Shown here in pieces: positions 45,077-53,165 of a DNA stretch of 64,000 nucleotides (within the stretch, counting starts at the first letter, position 1; every line of letters starts with the position of its first letter). The position numbers and the translations under genes were made by a program. The notes under the pieces were generated by a model. The model searched no databases, had not been told where the DNA came from, and was given only the letters and a program-made list of their open reading frames with translations. This DNA is from Mesorhizobium sp. CA14 (GTDB taxonomy: Bacteria; Pseudomonadota; Alphaproteobacteria; Rhizobiales; Rhizobiaceae): assembly GCF_020165195.1 (NCBI RefSeq), contig NZ_JAIUHR010000011.1, positions 86,410-150,409 on the forward strand, written 5' to 3'.

Positions 45077-46471
45077 TCACACCACCCGGAAGTAGCTCGT
45101 CATGCCGGTCTTCTGGTGCTCGATGATGTGGCAATGCAGCAGCCAGTCGCCGGGATTGTCGGCGACGAAGCCCAGCTGCACCTTCTCGTCGGGCTGGATC
45201 AGATAAGTGTCGGAGACAAGCGGCTGCACTGCCCTGGTCGAGGACGACAGCACCTTGAAGCTCATGCCGTGCAAATGGATGGGGTGCGCGTGCGGGGTCA
45301 GGTTCGCCATGTCGATAATGTAGCTCCGGCCGAGCTTCAGTTCGGCGAGCGGCGCCGTCGGGTCGGGCGTGTCGCCCGGCCACGGCACCTTGTTGATCGC
45401 CCAGAAACTGTAGCCGAGCGAGCCGCAAATGCCGTCGGCCGCGACGTTTTCCGCCGTGGCGCTCAGCGCCAGCGGAATACGCTTGGCGCTGGTCAGGTCC
45501 ACCTCCGCGACCGGGTTGGCTTCGAGCGGGCCGAGATCGCGCAGATCGTGCTTCAGCGATCTGCCGACCGAACGCAGCGTCGCCAGGACTTTCGGCTTGG
45601 TGCCTCTGACGTCGCGCAGGCTGACGATCGCGCCCTCCTCGTCGGGCATACGGATGGCAAGCTCCAGCCGCTGGCCAGGCCCCAGCTGCAAGGCATCCGG
45701 CGTAAACCGCTGCGGCACCGGATTGCCGTCGAGCGCGATGACCGCAGCTTCGGCGCCGTCGACGCGAAAGGCATAGATGCGGGTGACGTCGGTGATGGCG
45801 GCGCGCAGCCGCACCAACCCGCCGGCCGGCGCATCGAATTGCGGCTGGCCCTGCCAATTGGCGGTGCGCACCGTGCCGAAGGTGCCGGTCCTGGCCGCGT
45901 CGCGCGGCCTGAACGGCTCGATGAACTGGCTGTCGTCGCCGAGCCGCCAGTCGCGCAGGTTGACGACCATCTCGACGTCGAAGACCGGATCGTTCGGGTT
46001 CTCGACCGCGATCACGCCGGTCAGACCGTGACCCATCTGGATCAGCGTGTTGCAATGCGGATGATACCAGAACGTGCCGGCGTCGGGCGGCGTGAAGGCA
46101 TAGTCGAAACGGTCGCCCTGATAGACATAGGGCTGCACCAGGAACGGGACGCCGTCCATCTTGTTGGGGACGCGGATGCCATGCCAGTGGATGGTCGTCG
46201 GATCGTCGATGCCGTTGATCAGGCGCGCGGTAAACGGCTCGCCCTTTCTCATCCTGACGACCGGCGGCGGACCTGCTTCACCATAGGTCAGCACATTCTT
46301 CGTCGGCGCACCCTCCATCAGCCGCGCCTCGATGGTGGCGGTCTTCAGGATCAGCGGGGCAGGCTTCAGGGCCGCCCAGCCGGCAAACTTGCCGACAGTC
46401 GCGGCGCCGATGCCGGCGAGGCCTGCGGCAGCTGTGGTTTTGAGAAGGGCGCGGCGCGTAAATGTCGTCAT
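45077..46471 (-). CDS. Tat-exported multicopper oxidase (laccase/CumA-like)
   Basis: 464 residues. A twin-arginine signal (FTRRALLKTTAAAGLAGIGA) directs folded export. All four copper-ligand blocks are present: TTIHWHGIR, FWYHPHCNT, HPIHLHGMSF and WLLHCHIIEHQKTGM, the last with Cys and axial Met for the type 1 site. It oxidises phenols or metals such as Cu(I) or Mn(II) with reduction of O2 to water. Three-domain length suits CumA/CueO-type enzymes. No copper efflux gene is adjacent, and the substrate is unknown. Confidence 0.93.
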   Translation of the reverse strand: MTTFTRRALLKTTAAAGLAGIGAATVGKFAGWAALKPAPLILKTATIEARLMEGAPTKNVLTYGEAGPPPVVRMRKGEPFTARLINGIDDPTTIHWHGIRVPNKMDGVPFLVQPYVYQGDRFDYAFTPPDAGTFWYHPHCNTLIQMGHGLTGVIAVENPNDPVFDVEMVVNLRDWRLGDDSQFIEPFRPRDAARTGTFGTVRTANWQGQPQFDAPAGGLVRLRAAITDVTRIYAFRVDGAEAAVIALDGNPVPQRFTPDALQLGPGQRLELAIRMPDEEGAIVSLRDVRGTKPKVLATLRSVGRSLKHDLRDLGPLEANPVAEVDLTSAKRIPLALSATAENVAADGICGSLGYSFWAINKVPWPGDTPDPTAPLAELKLGRSYIIDMANLTPHAHPIHLHGMSFKVLSSSTRAVQPLVSDTYLIQPDEKVQLGFVADNPGDWLLHCHIIEHQKTGMTSYFRVV

Positions 46472-46552
46472 ATGGTTTCCGTCGGCAGGATGCCTCGGCC
46501 GTTGGAATTGAGCTGAACCAGTCAGCCGCCTACCACCATCCGGCGCGCCGGC

Positions 46553-47533
46553 CTAGTCCCGCAGGCTGAAGACGAAGGGCGCGGTGCGGGTGACACGGGC
46601 ACCGAGCTCCGCCGGCGGCGCCGGCAACGAGGCGCCCTGCAGCGCGCCGAGCGCCGCGCGGTCGAGATCGCCGTCGCCCGAGGATCGCGCCAGCCGGGCC
46701 GAGACCACCCTGCCGGAAGGGTCGATCGTGAAGGTCACGCTCGGCATCCCCTCGGCCCGCCTGGAGCGCGCCGCGCTCGGATAGCGGGTGTGCCGCCTGA
46801 TCCACGCCGCCAGGCTGGAATCCCAGCGCGACGGGCCGACGCTCGAGCGCGGCGGCGCATCCGAGGACCGGGGTGCTGCCGCCTTCGCCGCCGCCTTGGC
46901 GTCGATGCTGGCGGTGGTCGTGGCCGTGGGCGGTGGGGCCTTTTCCTTCTTCACCCGTTTTTTCGGCTTTTCGACCGGCTTCTTCTCGGCCTTCTTCCTG
47001 GCTTCGGCCTGCTTTTGCGCTTCGGCTTCCACCGGCTTCGGTTGCGGCAGCGGAATGACGACGTCCGGCGCGATCGCCTCGACGGGGTCGGGCACGAGCT
47101 CGTCCGGCGGCGGCTGCTCGCTCAGGGCAGCAATTGCAGCCGGCGCGGCCTGCTCGGCTTCTTGCGTGTCGTCGGCGTCGGATCGCTGGCCGGCGACCGG
47201 CTCGGCCTGGTTCACCACCGGCGCCGGATCGGTCACCGGCTTCGCGTCGACGGGCTTTTCCGTTTCCTCCGCCGCGTCGGGCGGCTCCGGTGTCACCGCG
47301 TCCAGCATCGCCGTCTCTTCCGGCGCGGCGGGCGCGGCGACCAGCGGCGCCATCTCGATCGCCAGCGCCGGCGGCGGACCGCCATCCTGCATCTCGGCGA
47401 AACTCAGATTCTGCACCGCATAGGCAACCGCCACATGCGCGGCCAGAATGATCGCGGCCGCGCTCGTCCACAGGCCGGCCTCACGCGGGCCGAAGCGCGG
47501 CCGGGAGATGCGCGAAAGGGCGGCGACCGTCAT
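46553..47533 (-). CDS. tonB: TonB-family energy transducer
   Basis: 326 residues. One N-terminal membrane helix (AAAIILAAHVAVAYAV) is followed by a long Pro/Glu/Lys/Ala-rich spacer (PKPVEAEAQKQAEARKKAEK) that spans the periplasm, and a C-terminal TonB domain (WIRRHTRYPSAARSRRAEGM, VTFTIDPSGRVVSARLARSS, LDRAALGAL). It passes proton-motive energy from ExbB-ExbD to outer-membrane receptors for siderophores or haem. It overlaps exbD by four bases. Confidence 0.93.
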   Translation of the reverse strand: MTVAALSRISRPRFGPREAGLWTSAAAIILAAHVAVAYAVQNLSFAEMQDGGPPPALAIEMAPLVAAPAAPEETAMLDAVTPEPPDAAEETEKPVDAKPVTDPAPVVNQAEPVAGQRSDADDTQEAEQAAPAAIAALSEQPPPDELVPDPVEAIAPDVVIPLPQPKPVEAEAQKQAEARKKAEKKPVEKPKKRVKKEKAPPPTATTTASIDAKAAAKAAAPRSSDAPPRSSVGPSRWDSSLAAWIRRHTRYPSAARSRRAEGMPSVTFTIDPSGRVVSARLARSSGDGDLDRAALGALQGASLPAPPAELGARVTRTAPFVFSLRD

Positions 47534-48036
47534 GGCGCCGAACCGCCATCCGGGGCCGGCGCCGAGTTTGCACCAGATGCCGGAGTTCCAGCTTCGGCCG
47601 GTCCGCCAGCACTGCCCGACATAGTTTCGAGACCCACCAGCGCGACCTTGAGATAGCCGGCGGCGCGCAAAAGGTTCATCACCTCCATCAGGTCGCCATA
47701 GCCGACCGTCCTGTCGGCGCGCAGGAAGATGCGCGTCTGCTTGTCGCCCTTGGTGCGGTTGTCGAGCGCCCCGGCGAAGGCCGGGCGGAGCACGCTGTCA
47801 TTGCCGATCGCCAGCGTCAGATCGCTTTTCAGCGTAAGGAACAGCGGTGTCTCGGGCCGCGGCGCCGGCGCAGCCGTCGATCCCGGCAGGTCGACATCGA
47901 TGTCGACGGTCGCGAGCGGTGCGGCGACCATGAAGATGATCAGGAGCACGAGGATGACATCGATGAACGGCGTGACGTTGATGTCGTGGCTTTCCTCGAG
48001 ATCGTCGCCGGAGATCTCGCGAATGCGTGCCGCCAT
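47530..48036 (-). CDS. exbD: Biopolymer transport protein ExbD
   Basis: 168 residues. The N-terminal membrane helix HDINVTPFIDVILVLLIIFMVAAPL carries the conserved Asp (FIDV) that takes part in proton flow. The periplasmic domain follows, with IFLRADRTVGYGDLMEVMNLLRAAGYLKVALVG. A Pro/Gly/Ala-rich C-terminal tail is longer than in Escherichia coli. The start is five bases after the exbB stop. Confidence 0.93.
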   Translation of the reverse strand: MAARIREISGDDLEESHDINVTPFIDVILVLLIIFMVAAPLATVDIDVDLPGSTAAPAPRPETPLFLTLKSDLTLAIGNDSVLRPAFAGALDNRTKGDKQTRIFLRADRTVGYGDLMEVMNLLRAAGYLKVALVGLETMSGSAGGPAEAGTPASGANSAPAPDGGSAP

Positions 48037-48041
48037 CGCCG

Positions 48042-48995
48042 CTACTCCGCCGCCATGGCCGTCGCCGGCGGCACGGTGCGGAAATCGAGGTCGCGACTGA
48101 CCAGCCGCTCGACGCCGGCGGAAGCGTCGGCGAGAATCTGCCTGTAGCCGGCTATCGAGCGCGCGAAGACGTTGTAGATGACGACCGCCGGAATGGCTGC
48201 GACAAGGCCCATTGCGGTCGCAAGCAGCGCCTCGGCGATGCCCGGCGCGACGACGGCGAGGTTGGTGGTCTGCGCCTGCGAGATGCCGATAAAAGCGTTC
48301 ATAATGCCCCAGACGGTGCCGAACAGGCCGACGAAGGGCGCCGTCGAGCCGATGGTGGCGAGCAGGCCGGTGCCGCGCGACATGCGCCGGGCCGCCGCCG
48401 CCTCGATGCGCGCAAGCCGGGAGGCGACGCGTTCCTTCAGGCCGTCGCCGGAAGCATGGTCGAGCGCGCCGGCCGAAAGCGCCCGTTCTTCTTCGGCCGC
48501 CCGCACCAGAAGCGCGCCGGGGCCGCCGCTGTGGCCGAGTTCCCGCCCGGCCTGCATCAGCGTCGCGGCGTTGCCGATCGCATCGGCGGCGCGGCGGGCC
48601 CGCAGCTTGCCGCCAAAGACCTCCAGCGACTTCGCGAGCCAGATCGTCCAGGTGACGAGGGAAGCGAAGGCCAGCCCGACCATCACCGCCTTCACGACGA
48701 TGTCGGCATTCATGAACATGCCCCAGGGCGACAGGTCATGCGGCGGCGTCAGCGAGATGGACGGTTCTTCGCTGGCTACGCTGTTCGCAGCTAGCTGGAA
48801 GCCCGGTTCCACCGACGTCGGAGCGGGCACCCGTTCCGTAGGCGTCTGCAGGGTTGGAGGGGCCGGCGTCTGCTCGACTGGCGCAGGCGTCGCCGATCGT
48901 TCCTGCGCTGCGGCGACACCGGCCGAAAGAATGAGCGACGCGACCAGGGCCGCCAGGAGACTGTTTCGGGACAAGGCGCGTCCTCGCTTCATCAT
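48042..48995 (-). CDS. exbB: Biopolymer transport protein ExbB (long form)
   Basis: 317 residues from the ATG at 48995; an ATG at 49037 would add 14. The first ~90 residues form an N-terminal extension with a signal-like helix ([19 protein letters not shown]) and a Pro/Ala-rich linker, as in the long ExbB of alphaproteobacteria. Three membrane helices then follow ([60 protein letters not shown]). It is first in the operon exbB-exbD-tonB. Confidence 0.93.
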   Translation of the reverse strand: MMKRGRALSRNSLLAALVASLILSAGVAAAQERSATPAPVEQTPAPPTLQTPTERVPAPTSVEPGFQLAANSVASEEPSISLTPPHDLSPWGMFMNADIVVKAVMVGLAFASLVTWTIWLAKSLEVFGGKLRARRAADAIGNAATLMQAGRELGHSGGPGALLVRAAEEERALSAGALDHASGDGLKERVASRLARIEAAAARRMSRGTGLLATIGSTAPFVGLFGTVWGIMNAFIGISQAQTTNLAVVAPGIAEALLATAMGLVAAIPAVVIYNVFARSIAGYRQILADASAGVERLVSRDLDFRTVPPATAMAAE

Positions 48996-49056
48996 TGCAA
49001 TGCGGCGGCCGCCGCAGACAGGTGCAGGGCGAGCCATGCCGGCTGACTATTAAACA

Positions 49057-49071
49057 TGAGTTTATGAGTCA
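49057..49071. promoter_or_regulatory. Candidate iron-responsive operator (TGA-N9-TCA)
   Basis: TGAGTTTATGAGTCA fits the simple rhizobial IRO pattern TGA-N9-TCA bound by RirA, and sits in an AT-rich stretch 62 bases upstream of the exbB ATG. On the minus strand it overlaps TTGACT, a possible -35. Only the outer three bases on each side are symmetric, so the match could be chance; regulation of exbB by iron is expected from its function. Confidence 0.4.
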
Positions 49072-49195
49072 ACTATAAAGATGACTGTGCTGCTTAACAA
49101 TCTCCGATGTGCCGATGCTCACCTCGGCAGCGGGCCTGGACCGCGGGGCGGTTGCCGGGCACGATGCGCATGGCGCAACAAATTTTTTTTTTTGC

Positions 49196-49238
49196 GCAAT
49201 TCCGGACGGAAAACCGCTACGCATTTTCCTGGAATTGC
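49196..49238. repeat. Palindromic intergenic repeat, family A (short form)
   Basis: GCAATTCCGGACGGAAAACC and GCATTTTCCTGGAATTGC form inverted ends, nearly identical to the copy at 32464-32506. A run of eleven T residues (49183-49193) precedes it. It ends 17 bases before the cysteine-hydrolase ATG, with CTCCACGGCAGACG between. Confidence 0.75.
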
Positions 49239-49255
49239 TCCACGGCAGACGATCG

Positions 49256-49930
49256 ATGATCAAGGCAATACCCTTCGATTTTCCCTATGACGGCAGGCTG
49301 GAGCCGCAGCATACGGCGCTGCTGGTGATCGACTTGCAGGAGGATTTCCTGTCGCCGACCGGTTACTTCGCCAGGAAGGGCTATGATCCGTCGCCGCTGA
49401 GAGCCATCCTGCCGGCGGTCAACCGGCTGATTGCCGCGGCCCGCACCGCCGGCCTCACCATCATCCACACTAGGCAAGGCTACCGCGTCGACATGGCCGA
49501 CATGACGCCTTACGAAAAATGGCGCCGCAAGCGGGCCGGCCTCGACGGCACCGATGTCCTGCTGCGCTCCGGCCCGGGCTTCCAGATCGTCGCCGACATT
49601 GATATGGCGCCGCAGGACATCATCGTCGACAAGACCTGCAACAGCGCCTTCACCTATACGGATCTGGAGCTCGTTTTGCGCGCGCGGGACATAACGCACC
49701 TCATATTCACCGGCTGCACGACGGATGTATGTGTGCACACCACATTGCGCGAGGCCTGCGACCGCAACTTCCAGTGCCTGACGATTTCGGACGCCTGCGC
49801 CAGCGGCGACCGGTATGCGCATGAAGCCGCGCTGCATATGGTGACGGTCGAGGACGGCGTCTTCGGCGCGCTGGCGGACTCGGAGGCCGTCATCAGCGCG
49901 CTATCACGGCTCGCGGGTGTGGCGAGCTGA
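49256..49930 (+). CDS. Isochorismatase-family cysteine hydrolase
   Basis: 224 residues from the ATG at 49256 (MIKAIPFDFPYDGRLEP). The Asp-Lys-Cys triad is visible in LLVIDLQEDFLSP, IIVDKTCNSAF and FTGCTTDVCVHTTL. The overall pattern is that of amide hydrolases such as ureidoacrylate, biuret or N-carbamoyl amidohydrolases, with a nucleophilic Cys in GCTTDVCV. No rut or triazine genes are near, so the substrate cannot be named. Its 3' end overlaps the convergent DUF1127 gene by 38 bases. Confidence 0.9.
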   Translation: MIKAIPFDFPYDGRLEPQHTALLVIDLQEDFLSPTGYFARKGYDPSPLRAILPAVNRLIAAARTAGLTIIHTRQGYRVDMADMTPYEKWRRKRAGLDGTDVLLRSGPGFQIVADIDMAPQDIIVDKTCNSAFTYTDLELVLRARDITHLIFTGCTTDVCVHTTLREACDRNFQCLTISDACASGDRYAHEAALHMVTVEDGVFGALADSEAVISALSRLAGVAS

Positions 49931-50084
49931 GGATTTCGGGATCGCGCGGATCGCCTGGTTCCGGCCAGCCGATGTCCTTGCGGATGTCGAGCGGCAGCAG
50001 ATAAAGCGTCCGCGCCGCCCGATAGCGGGCACGGGTTGCGGTGTATTCGGCCGCGATGCGAGCGATGGATGACAGGATCGACAT
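49893..50084 (-). CDS. DUF1127 small protein
   Basis: 63 residues from the ATG at 50084, preceded by AAGGGAGAAG. The DUF1127 core is RARYRAARTLYLLPLDIRKDIGWPEP, which contains the family's L-x-x-L-D-x-R-x-x-I pattern. Rhizobial genomes carry many such small basic proteins; some influence RNA turnover or phosphate and carbon metabolism. The 3' end overlaps the cysteine-hydrolase gene on the other strand by 38 bases. Confidence 0.82.
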   Translation of the reverse strand: MSILSSIARIAAEYTATRARYRAARTLYLLPLDIRKDIGWPEPGDPRDPEILSSPHPRAVIAR

Positions 50085-50359
50085 TTGCTTCTCCCTTGGT
50101 TGATGCCGGGGTCGCAGCCCGGCACTCACCAAGACGAAACGGGGATGGCTGTTGGAACGGCGAGGACAAATTTTTCTGAACTCACGGACGCGGCGGCCGC
50201 TCGATAGGCCCACGGCAGCGTCCGAATCGCGAACTTGATTGATTGCCGGAAAAACTTTTGCATGTACCGTTCCGTTTTCGGTTCGGACTTCGTCTTGAGG
50301 GTCGTAACGGGTGCGAGAGCCAAGACGGTCTCCGCCATCAGGACAAAACGGAGCTGAGC

Positions 50360-50674
50360 ATGTCGACAACAGTGACCTTGATCAACGTCTTCACCGCCAA
50401 GCCGGGCAAGCAGCATGAACTCGCCAAAACGCTTGCCGAGGGCACGAGAAACTTCTTCAGCAAGCAGCCGGGCTCGCTGTCTTCGTCCGTGGTCGTCGGC
50501 GGCGACGGCAGCAAGGTCGCCAACATCTCACAATGGAGTTCGGCGGAGGACATCGCTGCCTTCCGCAGCGATCCGCGCTTCGGCGAGTACATGAAGAGCA
50601 TCGTCGAGTTGGCCGCCGGGGAGAGCATGATGGGTCACACGACCTATTCCCATACGGGCGGGGTGGAAAACTAG
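50360..50674 (+). CDS. Antibiotic-biosynthesis-monooxygenase (ABM) fold protein
   Basis: 104 residues. The ABM dimeric alpha/beta barrel is indicated by TLINVFTAKPGKQHELAKTL, LSSSVVVGGDGSKVANISQW and SSAEDIAAFRSDPRFGEYMK. Such proteins act as cofactor-free monooxygenases or bind haem or quinones. It is followed by the ECF sigma gene after eight bases, so they share a transcript and perhaps a regulatory theme. Confidence 0.82.
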   Translation: MSTTVTLINVFTAKPGKQHELAKTLAEGTRNFFSKQPGSLSSSVVVGGDGSKVANISQWSSAEDIAAFRSDPRFGEYMKSIVELAAGESMMGHTTYSHTGGVEN

Positions 50675-50682
50675 GAGGCTGC

Positions 50683-51597
50683 GTGACCGGTTCGCAGGAT
50701 CAGTTGGTTGCGGCGACCGAAACCAGGCTTCGCGCCTTCGAGCGCGAGGCCGCTTCGCTGAGAGCCAAGCTGCACCGCTACGCTTCGCGCATGGTCGGAT
50801 CGGTCATCGACGGCGAAGACATCGTCCAGGAAGCCTTGGCCAAAGGCTTCGTGGCGATCAGGAATGGCGACATGCCCGACAAGACCGAACCCTGGCTGTT
50901 TCGTATCGCGCACAATGCGGCCCTTGATTTCCTGCGCAAGCGGGCCCGCTTGCGGGGACGCGAAAGCGAGGTCAAGCTCGACACGATCGCCGACGAGAAT
51001 TCGGCGCTGGATGCGCGCATTGCCGCCGAGGCGAGCCTTGCCCAGCTGATGCAATTGCCGCCGGCGCAACGGTGCGCGGTCGTGCTGAAGGATGTGCTCG
51101 GCCACAGCCTGGAGGAGATCGGCGAAATCCTCGAAACCTCCGATACGGCGATCAAGGGCGCGCTGCAGCGAGGCCGCGAGAGCCTGCGCAAGCTGGCAGT
51201 TGCGCCGCGCATGGCGTCGCCCCGCCCGGCGCTCGATCGGCAGGACATGCGGCGCCTCGGCGACTATGTGGCCGCCTTCAACGCCAGGGACTTCGATGCC
51301 TTGCGCGGCCTGCTGGCCGAGGACGTCAAGCTCGAGCTGGTCAACCGCCTGCGCGCCGACGGCAAGGAATATGTCGGCAATTATTTCGGCCGCTATGCCG
51401 ACGAGACGCATTGGCACTTCACGACCGGGCTTGTCGAAGGCCGGCCCGCCATCCTGGTCACCAGCCCGGAGCGTCCGGACGGACCGCCGCGCTACTTCAT
51501 CCTCATCGATTGGGAGAACGGCCGGATTGCGGGCATCCGCGACTTCCTGTTCGCGGATTATGTGATGGACGGCCTGGACTACTCATCCCAACCATAG
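50683..51597 (+). CDS. ECF-type sigma factor with C-terminal SnoaL-like domain
   Basis: 304 residues from a GTG at 50683, decided by AGGAGG at 50673-50678 directly upstream. Sigma region 2 covers VIDGEDIVQEALAKGFVAIRNG and PWLFRIAHNAALDFLRKRARL; region 4 is LPPAQRCAVVLKDVLGHSLEEIGEILETSDTAIKGAL. From residue ~185 an NTF2/SnoaL-like domain follows (RRLGDYVAAFNARDFDALRG, LLAEDVKLELVNRL). Sigma factors with such tails usually have no separate anti-sigma, and none is seen here; the tail is thought to tune activity. The ABM gene upstream is a likely partner or target. Confidence 0.87.
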   Translation: MTGSQDQLVAATETRLRAFEREAASLRAKLHRYASRMVGSVIDGEDIVQEALAKGFVAIRNGDMPDKTEPWLFRIAHNAALDFLRKRARLRGRESEVKLDTIADENSALDARIAAEASLAQLMQLPPAQRCAVVLKDVLGHSLEEIGEILETSDTAIKGALQRGRESLRKLAVAPRMASPRPALDRQDMRRLGDYVAAFNARDFDALRGLLAEDVKLELVNRLRADGKEYVGNYFGRYADETHWHFTTGLVEGRPAILVTSPERPDGPPRYFILIDWENGRIAGIRDFLFADYVMDGLDYSSQP

Positions 51598-51634
51598 GGG
51601 CCGGCCGTAGGGTCCAACAGACATTCCCTCGAAG

Positions 51635-52576
51635 TCACCGGCCTGCGTGGATCCCGGCGAAGGGACGGGACGCAGGCATTCCCGGCTGCGGAACCTCGGC
51701 CTCGCGGCGCGCCAGCGAATTCGCGACCAGCGTGATCGTCTCGCGCCCGATGCGGGCGATCTCGCCTGGACGATCGATGCCGCCGATCATGAATTCCTCG
51801 ATGCCCAGCGCGGCATAGGGCAAAAGCGCCAAAGCCAGCCGCGCCGGCGGCCCGGCGATCTCGACCGCCTTGTGATCCGGGGTTCCCGTCCAGCCGTCCG
51901 GATGGATGCGCACCGGCAGCGCGAAGCGCAGCCTGCCGCGGCGGCCGTGCTCGGCGGCGGCGCTGCGCGCGCGCTCCATCAATTGCCTCACCTCGTTGGG
52001 CGAACCGGCGGCCAGCTCGAAGACATCGGCATGCTTGCCGGCGACCTTCAGCGCGGTGCCCGACTGGCCGCCGAGCCGGATGACGAGATCGGCGCCGTGC
52101 GGACCTTTGCGCGGCACGAAGCCGCTCCGGACGCTGTAGAAGGCGCCTTCGTGGTCGAACGGCCTGTCGTTCGACCACAGGCGCTTCAGCAGCACCAGAT
52201 ATTCGTCGATGCGCTGCCACACGACACCGTGGCCGACCGGCCGCGCCTCGGCATCGCTATCTTCCAGCGGTTCGCTCAACATGCGAAGCGACAGGCGGCC
52301 GCCGCCTCGACGGTCGAGCGCCGCGAGCTGCCTTGCCGCCACTGTCGGGTCGATCACGCCGGCCCAGTGCGTCAGCACCACCTCCAGCGAGCCGTTACGG
52401 TCGAGCGTCTGGGCGGCGATGTCCATATTGGTGAGCAGGCCGGCCGGATCGTCCACCACCAGCTTGCGGAAACCGGAATCCTCGATCAGCGACAATTTGG
52501 TCGCCGTCTCGGCGAAATCGTAGAAGAAGCTGCCATTGGCAGGCTTGCCTGGAACATGCGTGAACTCGATCGGCAT
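51635..52576 (-). CDS. LLM-class flavin-dependent oxidoreductase (SsuD-like)
   Basis: 313 residues from the ATG at 52576; GGAGGAG lies upstream. The luciferase-like TIM barrel shows FRKLVVDDPAGLLTNMDIAA, WAGVIDPTVAARQLAALDRRGGGRLSLRML, and DLVIRLGGQSGTALKVAGKHADVFEL. It resembles alkanesulfonate monooxygenases but is about 65 residues shorter, and no sulfonate transporter is next to it. It would use reduced FMN and O2 to attack an unknown substrate. Strands near the C-terminus (GIEEFMIGGIDRPGEIARIG) are complete. Confidence 0.85.
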   Translation of the reverse strand: MPIEFTHVPGKPANGSFFYDFAETATKLSLIEDSGFRKLVVDDPAGLLTNMDIAAQTLDRNGSLEVVLTHWAGVIDPTVAARQLAALDRRGGGRLSLRMLSEPLEDSDAEARPVGHGVVWQRIDEYLVLLKRLWSNDRPFDHEGAFYSVRSGFVPRKGPHGADLVIRLGGQSGTALKVAGKHADVFELAAGSPNEVRQLMERARSAAAEHGRRGRLRFALPVRIHPDGWTGTPDHKAVEIAGPPARLALALLPYAALGIEEFMIGGIDRPGEIARIGRETITLVANSLARREAEVPQPGMPASRPFAGIHAGR

Positions 52577-52717
52577 TGCCATCTCCTCCATCACGTTGGG
52601 TCGCCCCGCTCCGAACCCGAGTAAATCCATCTCGTCGGCGCGCGTCAGCGCGCCGGTCTTCAGCTCCGATTACTCAACTCAGATTTTTGGAACGCCGGGT
52701 CTCTTGCCCCGGCTCAG

Positions 52718-52867
52718 TCAGGGGATGATCCCGAAAACGACGGCGCCAGTGAACACGAAGGCAAGCGCAAAGACGAGGTAGGCGAACGTGCCGCCATAGG
52801 CGGGCCTCCAGCTCTGGTCGGCGGCAAGCCTCTGGCCTTTGCGCTGGGCGTTCTGAATGTAGGACAT
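52718..52867 (-). CDS. 49-residue single-helix membrane protein
   Basis: Reading from the ATG at 52867, with GGAGGATCG upstream, gives a 49-residue protein: a polar N-terminus MSYIQNAQRKGQRLAADQSW and one membrane helix (FAYLVFALAFVFTGAVVFGI) near the end. No family is recognised. The reading frame is compact, has a strong ribosome site and lies upstream of the LLM gene on the same strand, which together support a real small gene. Confidence 0.65.
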   Translation of the reverse strand: MSYIQNAQRKGQRLAADQSWRPAYGGTFAYLVFALAFVFTGAVVFGIIP

Positions 52868-53165
52868 GGTCGATCCTCCGTCGCGACCATTAAGCTATAA
52901 AGTTAGTAGACTTTGTCGATTGCTATTTTCGGGCAATTTCTGGAACAGCATTTTTGAAAACAGGCAATTTGTGGTTTTTCGTACTCGCCGCATCTCCGGT
53001 GTAGCCGATTTCAGAAACTAGGCGATCCGGCCAAACGGTTTGAAAATCGAGCGCTTCCGGGCGCTCGTACGCACAATGTCCAATCGCGCGAACGGCCTTG
53101 GCCACCTCACGCATGGCGGATAGCATCGCTTGAGCCGATATCGGCGGCACTGAGGAGAGAAAAGA

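Noticed and set aside
50126..50416. A 96-codon minus-strand frame between the DUF1127 and ABM genes
   Set aside because: It overlaps the start of the ABM gene, has no good ribosome site and no recognisable domain; kept as intergenic.
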